A stretch of 64,000 nucleotides of DNA. Origin: Imtechella halotolerans (GTDB lineage Bacteria > Bacteroidota > Bacteroidia > Flavobacteriales > Flavobacteriaceae). This document shows positions 60,196 to 64,000 of this stretch, piece by piece. The notes below the pieces were generated by a model. The model did no database searches, was not told the DNA's origin, and saw nothing but the letters and a program-made list of their open reading frames with translations. The number at the start of each line of letters is the position of its first letter. The stretch's first letter is position 1. Made by a program: the position numbers and the translations under genes. Where the stretch lies: NCBI RefSeq assembly GCF_028743515.2, contig NZ_CP117969.2:1175001-1239000 (forward strand). Direction: 5' to 3'.

Positions 60196-63183
60196 CTATT
60201 TTATATTGCTTTTCCTTTTGTAAAAACCAATGATGATACCCGTAATTATGAGTATAAAAGCTCCATATTTCCAAAAATTAGGGAAGCTCATTTCACTGAT
60301 CGGATTAATATCCCCATTGATAACAAAACCTGCCCAATAATAAGGATGACTTTTAAGAGGATTGTTCTTAATAAAATCAAGTTTAGCCATTTTCAAAGCT
60401 TCATCTTTATCTTTCCCATCATCCAAAAATTTATAAAAGGATACCATAAGCTCAGAAGTTTCTTCATCTGGAACATCCCATAAACTATATACACTGGAAC
60501 GTACTCCGGAAAAGGCCAGGGCTCTAGATAAACTTAACAAGCCCTCACCAGCCACAAACATCCCAACTCCTGTACTACAAGCACTTAAAACAACTAATTC
60601 CGCTGGAAAATGTAATTTATACAAGGTTTTTAAACCAAACATATGATTATTTTGAAAAACCAAACTTGACTCAGCATCATTCTCGGTATCTAATAAAGCA
60701 TGCATGGCCAAATGATATACCTTATACAAACCTGTGGTTTTGATAAAATTTTCAACTGAAGCTTCATTTTTTTCATATAAATCTCCATTAAATAAGCCTA
60801 CAATTTGTTTTGCTTCTTTGGTAGCTCCGTCAATTTTGTCGAATCTACCATTCCTACTATTTGAACTTTGTATTGGAGTTCCATCATACTCAGGAGCAAA
60901 CGCTACTAACATTTTCTTATCCAATGATGATTTTTCTACAGTCTTGTTTAGCAAAAGCCATAAAGCTAAAGAATAACTATAATTGGTGCGGTGTGTCTCT
61001 AAAACTAGAGCATTACCTGAACTAAGTGTCTCAAAGGGCAAATAGTATAAAAATTCATCTGGAATGATTGTTAAATTGGTGTATTGGCTCAACTCCTTTT
61101 GTAAGGGTGCCAATAAATGCTGATAAACCTTTTTAGATAAGATATCTGTACTTTTTCTTGGATCTTGTAGAAGTTTATACAATTCAGTAACATCATTTTT
61201 TAATGATTTAGTATCAGTAAGGTCATACAACGATACATTTTTCTTCGAAATTAATATTACATACACCCTGTTGGACCCTAATACGTATTTAATAATAATA
61301 TCATTTGCCTTTATGTTATGTCTAATTTTTTGAATAGACACTTCCTCTTTTAAAAAGGAAAAATACATTGGATCTTTTGAAACTATTTCAGCATCTAATA
61401 CATTAAGTTGTTTCTCAATATTCGCAATTTCTTGCACAAGAGAGTCTTTTTTAAGTTCCTCTAGTTCTAACTGTAAAAGATTTCTTCTCAGAATAATATC
61501 TTCCGAATTATTAAGATACTTTAGTTGTTTCTTTTCAAATTCATTACGCAGTACCTGAGAGTTATTAGATTCTATTAATCTCAATATTTCCTCGGACAAA
61601 CCTTTCTTTTGAAATACCAAGGTTTCAAGAAGGCCTTCATTAATAGATTTATTCAACTCATTTAAAGATGGATTATACTCCCCATTCTGATAATAGTTTG
61701 AAAAAACTCGAGCACTTAACTCATATAAATAGTTTGCAAACCTTACATCTTCATTTTTCTTTGTTCTTGTATACTTTTCTTTATAAAACTCTGCAGCACT
61801 CTTTATAGCCAAGATAAAGAATGAACTATTGCGATTTTTGAAATCATCAACTGTGATTTGAATGGGGCTAGTAATCGTATCATTTGCTAGGATCGAAAGG
61901 GCTTCAAAAAGAGTTAAATTAGCTTTATCCACAGAACCTTGTTTGATTTCAAGATTCGCCTTTTTTATAAGAATGTTTGTCAAATTAACTTCACCAATAT
62001 TGACGACCTCATGTATTCCTTTTGCTTTATCTAAATAATGAATGGCTATATCATAATTTTCGCTTTCCATAAAAATTTTTGACATTGAACTATAAGCATT
62101 CATCGAATAATAAGGCTGATTATAATCTTTTGATAATCTTAAAGATTTTTCTAAATAGATTTTAGCCTTGGTGGATTCCTTTTGAGTGATAAAATAATCT
62201 CCAACGTTAGTTAAGGATGCTAAATAATGATGAACATTAGTATTTTTATCCTTTTCAGGAAGAAGTTTAAAATAGTTACTAAATTCATTTAGTCTTTTCT
62301 CTACTTGCCAGGAACGATTTGTAAAGGTGTCATAAATTACCCTTAACCTAAAAAGGCTACTTTTCTCATTTGGTAACGTTAATCGAGTTGAAATCTTTTC
62401 TATTGAATTGTACAGTTCAGTTACTTTATGGACATCTCCGTATTCCATGTAAAGCTTAATAAGATTCCCATAAATGGTTAAGAGATAGCTAGGCGACACA
62501 CTCTCGGTCTTTTCCCAATACTCCTTTGCCATTTCGAGACTTTTTAATCTTCCAGTAAAAAATCCAATCTTATTATAAGAGGTACCTAAATTATTATAAG
62601 CCAACCCTATATCAAAATTCTTGTCAGAATTAGACTCTAAATAATACTCAATTGATTGATTGTAAAGTTTAATTGCGTCATGAAACTTGCTCAGTCTATC
62701 ATTAATATATCCCAAGTCATAAATATAATTTGCCCGAGTTACCATATCAATTTCTGAATTTAGCAATGCTAAACCCTCATTACCTACCTCCAAGGACTTC
62801 TGCCATTGACCGGAGTAGGCTAAACAGTGATAAAGGCCATTATAAACATCTACCAAATAAGGGATGATCTTATCCTTCTGCTTATAACCTTCAACCAAAG
62901 ACAGTACTCTTTCATAATTAGTAATGGCCTCTATATATTCACTACTAGCTTGTGCAAGTTTAGCATTACAAAAAGAAAGTTTACTTTGATAAAAACTATA
63001 ATTTGGATTACTTTCTGAAATTGTTTCAATTATTTCCTTCCATTTAGCATGAGCCAATTCGTAATTCTTAACTTGAATTAGACTATCAGCTTGTATTAGA
63101 GATAAAGAAGTATTATCATTTCCTAAAACGGTAAGAGCACTAAACAAAAAAAATGGTAAAAAGAACTTAATATGTGTATTCAT
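60196..63183 (-). CDS. TPR-CHAT caspase-like protease, exported and membrane-anchored
   Basis: A 995-residue protein. A signal peptide (residues 1-21, FFLPFFLFSALTVLG) is followed by about fourteen TPR-like helical repeats (residues about 30-520), a helical linker, and a CHAT domain (about 650-960) with the catalytic His828 (HLAMHALLD) and Cys869 (LSACSTGVG). The family landmarks LSLSRALAFSG, VYSLWDVPDEET and YYWAGF also appear. The C-terminus is a membrane helix (about 973-988) with a basic tail. The CHAT domain should therefore lie in the periplasm. It resembles TPR-CHAT proteases that cleave partner proteins, e.g. Csx29 of Craspase, though no CRISPR gene is here. The membrane anti-sigma factor is a likely substrate (inference). 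Confidence 0.92.
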   Translation of the reverse strand: MNTHIKFFLPFFLFSALTVLGNDNTSLSLIQADSLIQVKNYELAHAKWKEIIETISESNPNYSFYQSKLSFCNAKLAQASSEYIEAITNYERVLSLVEGYKQKDKIIPYLVDVYNGLYHCLAYSGQWQKSLEVGNEGLALLNSEIDMVTRANYIYDLGYINDRLSKFHDAIKLYNQSIEYYLESNSDKNFDIGLAYNNLGTSYNKIGFFTGRLKSLEMAKEYWEKTESVSPSYLLTIYGNLIKLYMEYGDVHKVTELYNSIEKISTRLTLPNEKSSLFRLRVIYDTFTNRSWQVEKRLNEFSNYFKLLPEKDKNTNVHHYLASLTNVGDYFITQKESTKAKIYLEKSLRLSKDYNQPYYSMNAYSSMSKIFMESENYDIAIHYLDKAKGIHEVVNIGEVNLTNILIKKANLEIKQGSVDKANLTLFEALSILANDTITSPIQITVDDFKNRNSSFFILAIKSAAEFYKEKYTRTKKNEDVRFANYLYELSARVFSNYYQNGEYNPSLNELNKSINEGLLETLVFQKKGLSEEILRLIESNNSQVLRNEFEKKQLKYLNNSEDIILRRNLLQLELEELKKDSLVQEIANIEKQLNVLDAEIVSKDPMYFSFLKEEVSIQKIRHNIKANDIIIKYVLGSNRVYVILISKKNVSLYDLTDTKSLKNDVTELYKLLQDPRKSTDILSKKVYQHLLAPLQKELSQYTNLTIIPDEFLYYLPFETLSSGNALVLETHRTNYSYSLALWLLLNKTVEKSSLDKKMLVAFAPEYDGTPIQSSNSRNGRFDKIDGATKEAKQIVGLFNGDLYEKNEASVENFIKTTGLYKVYHLAMHALLDTENDAESSLVFQNNHMFGLKTLYKLHFPAELVVLSACSTGVGMFVAGEGLLSLSRALAFSGVRSSVYSLWDVPDEETSELMVSFYKFLDDGKDKDEALKMAKLDFIKNNPLKSHPYYWAGFVINGDINPISEMSFPNFWKYGAFILIITGIIIGFYKRKSNIK

Positions 63184-63207
63184 TAATTAAAATTTTCTTA
63201 CAAATCC

Positions 63208-63215
63208 GAAATATA
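63208..63215 (-). promoter_or_regulatory. Candidate -7 box of the TPR-CHAT gene
   Basis: Read on the minus strand it is TATATTTC, matching seven of eight positions of TAnnTTTG, 25 bp ahead of ATG 63183. Confidence 0.4.
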
Positions 63216-63411
63216 CAGCTTTTATAATTAATCCTTTTTTTACCATATTAGCGTAATATTAATCTTACCGATATACACTTTAACAATTAACAGCTATATT
63301 CATGGTCTTAAGGATTTACTTTAAAATCACAAAAAAGGTCGCAGCATGCTTAAATCTATTATGTATTTTAAAAGCAAATTAATTTTAGTATTTTTCCATA
63401 AAATATCGGAT

Positions 63412-64000
63412 ATGAAACTAATACAATTAATGGTCATTATGTTTACAATGAGCTTCACCCTTGTGTCGTGTGCTCAACAAAAAGAACAAGGACCAATTCT
63501 GCATACACCTTTAGAGAATTCTTTTGACCTACAACCTGTTGTTGAGGGATTAAATATCCCCTGGGGAATGGCATTTTTACCAGATGGTAGTCTTCTAGTC
63601 ACAGAAAAAGAAGGCAACCTTATCCATGTTAAAAACAATTCCAAGACTATAATTAAAGGGGTTCCTGAGGTGTATCTTAGAGGTCAAGGTGGTCTTCTAG
63701 ATATAGCTCTTCATCCAAACTATAAAGACAACGGTTGGATTTATTTAACCTATGCACTTGCAGATGGTCAAGGAAGCGGAGGAAATACCGCTCTAATGCG
63801 TGCTAAAATAGATAACAATACCCTAGTTTCACATGAACTCTTATACAAGGCGACTCCCAATACAACGAAAGGAGTTCATTTCGGATCTCGTATAACCTTT
63901 GATAATGACGGGTATCTTTATTTTTCGATTGGCGATCGTGGTGACCATGATCTTAATCCACAAGACCTTAGTAGAGATGGGGGAAAAATATATAGATTAC
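63412..64000 (+). CDS. PQQ-dependent sugar dehydrogenase-like lipoprotein (3' end outside the window)
   Basis: The frame is open to the window edge (196 codons). The start at 63412 gives a lipoprotein signal (LVSC, cysteine 20); two earlier in-frame ATGs at 63346 and 63361 would only add polar residues. The mature part has GLNIPWGMAFLPDGSLLVTEKEGN, QGGLLDIALHPNY and HFGSRITFDNDGYLYFSIGDRGDHD, landmarks of the glucose/sorbosone dehydrogenase (GSDH) six-bladed propeller that binds PQQ and calcium. It oxidises aldose sugars or related alcohols in the periplasm. Whether the host makes PQQ cannot be seen here. Confidence 0.9.
   Translation, partial: MKLIQLMVIMFTMSFTLVSCAQQKEQGPILHTPLENSFDLQPVVEGLNIPWGMAFLPDGSLLVTEKEGNLIHVKNNSKTIIKGVPEVYLRGQGGLLDIALHPNYKDNGWIYLTYALADGQGSGGNTALMRAKIDNNTLVSHELLYKATPNTTKGVHFGSRITFDNDGYLYFSIGDRGDHDLNPQDLSRDGGKIYRL

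Noticed and set aside
60196-63183. Type III-E CRISPR (Craspase) locus
   Set aside because: The protein is TPR-CHAT like Csx29, but no gRAMP effector, Csx30-like gene or repeat array is in the window, and it carries a signal peptide, unlike Csx29.
1-64000. CRISPR array or insertion sequence
   Set aside because: No regularly spaced repeats and no transposase frame or terminal inverted repeats were found by reading both strands.

Overview
The window reads as a chromosomal stretch of a low-GC member of the Bacteroidota, most likely Flavobacteriia. The grounds are a SusC/SusD pair with an ECF sigma factor and FecR-type anti-sigma factor, many 'MKK...' lipoproteins, -7 boxes close to TAnnTTTG, weak Shine-Dalgarno sequences and strongly A+T-rich intergenic DNA. 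The genus cannot be fixed from sequence reading alone.

Layout. (1) 1-3134: the end of an arginine operon (argB, cut by the window edge, then an ArgE-like M20 deacetylase and argH), closed by an intrinsic terminator. (2) 3387-13560: an ECF sigma gene transcribed away from its FecR-type partner, followed by SusC, SusD, a DUF4369/TlpA-type lipoprotein and a DsbD-type electron carrier. This looks like an envelope uptake unit linked to thiol redox chemistry. (3) 13.9-17.3 kb: an unknown protein, a GNAT acetyltransferase, an EamA transporter and a GH27 alpha-galactosidase-like lipoprotein. (4) 17.4-23.7 kb: a biotin operon on the minus strand in the order diiron ferritin-like protein, bioF, bioD, bioB, bioA, with a MocR-type regulator divergent from it. 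No bioC or bioH is present. (5) 23.7-31.3 kb: an esterase, an SGNH hydrolase, a Crp-like regulator, a DinB protein, a MutS2-like ATPase without the Smr tail, a GreA/GreB-type protein and a GT39 glycosyltransferase.

(6) 31.8-52.4 kb: twenty kilobases of same-strand genes, nearly all encoding exported proteins or lipoproteins of unknown function (DUF5694, SH3, WG repeats, TlpA, CarboxypepD_reg, a ChaN/EreA-like fold, an HEXXH metallopeptidase, an alpha/beta hydrolase). Within it lies a LytTR response regulator next to a sensor kinase whose N-terminus carries a lipobox and TPR-like repeats. The island ends at tRNA-Pro(GGG).

(7) 53.0-63.2 kb: a second ECF sigma / membrane anti-sigma pair. On one side is a divergent set of surface genes (porin-like barrel, beta-helix lipoprotein, lipocalin-like protein, two collagen-like lipoproteins). 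On the other is a large convergent TPR-CHAT caspase-like protease that carries a signal peptide and a C-terminal membrane anchor. I infer a protease-controlled sigma switch acting across the inner membrane and regard this as the best candidate for an undescribed system here. The second best is the diiron protein at the head of the biotin operon. (8) From 63412 to the window edge: the start of a PQQ-type sugar dehydrogenase lipoprotein.
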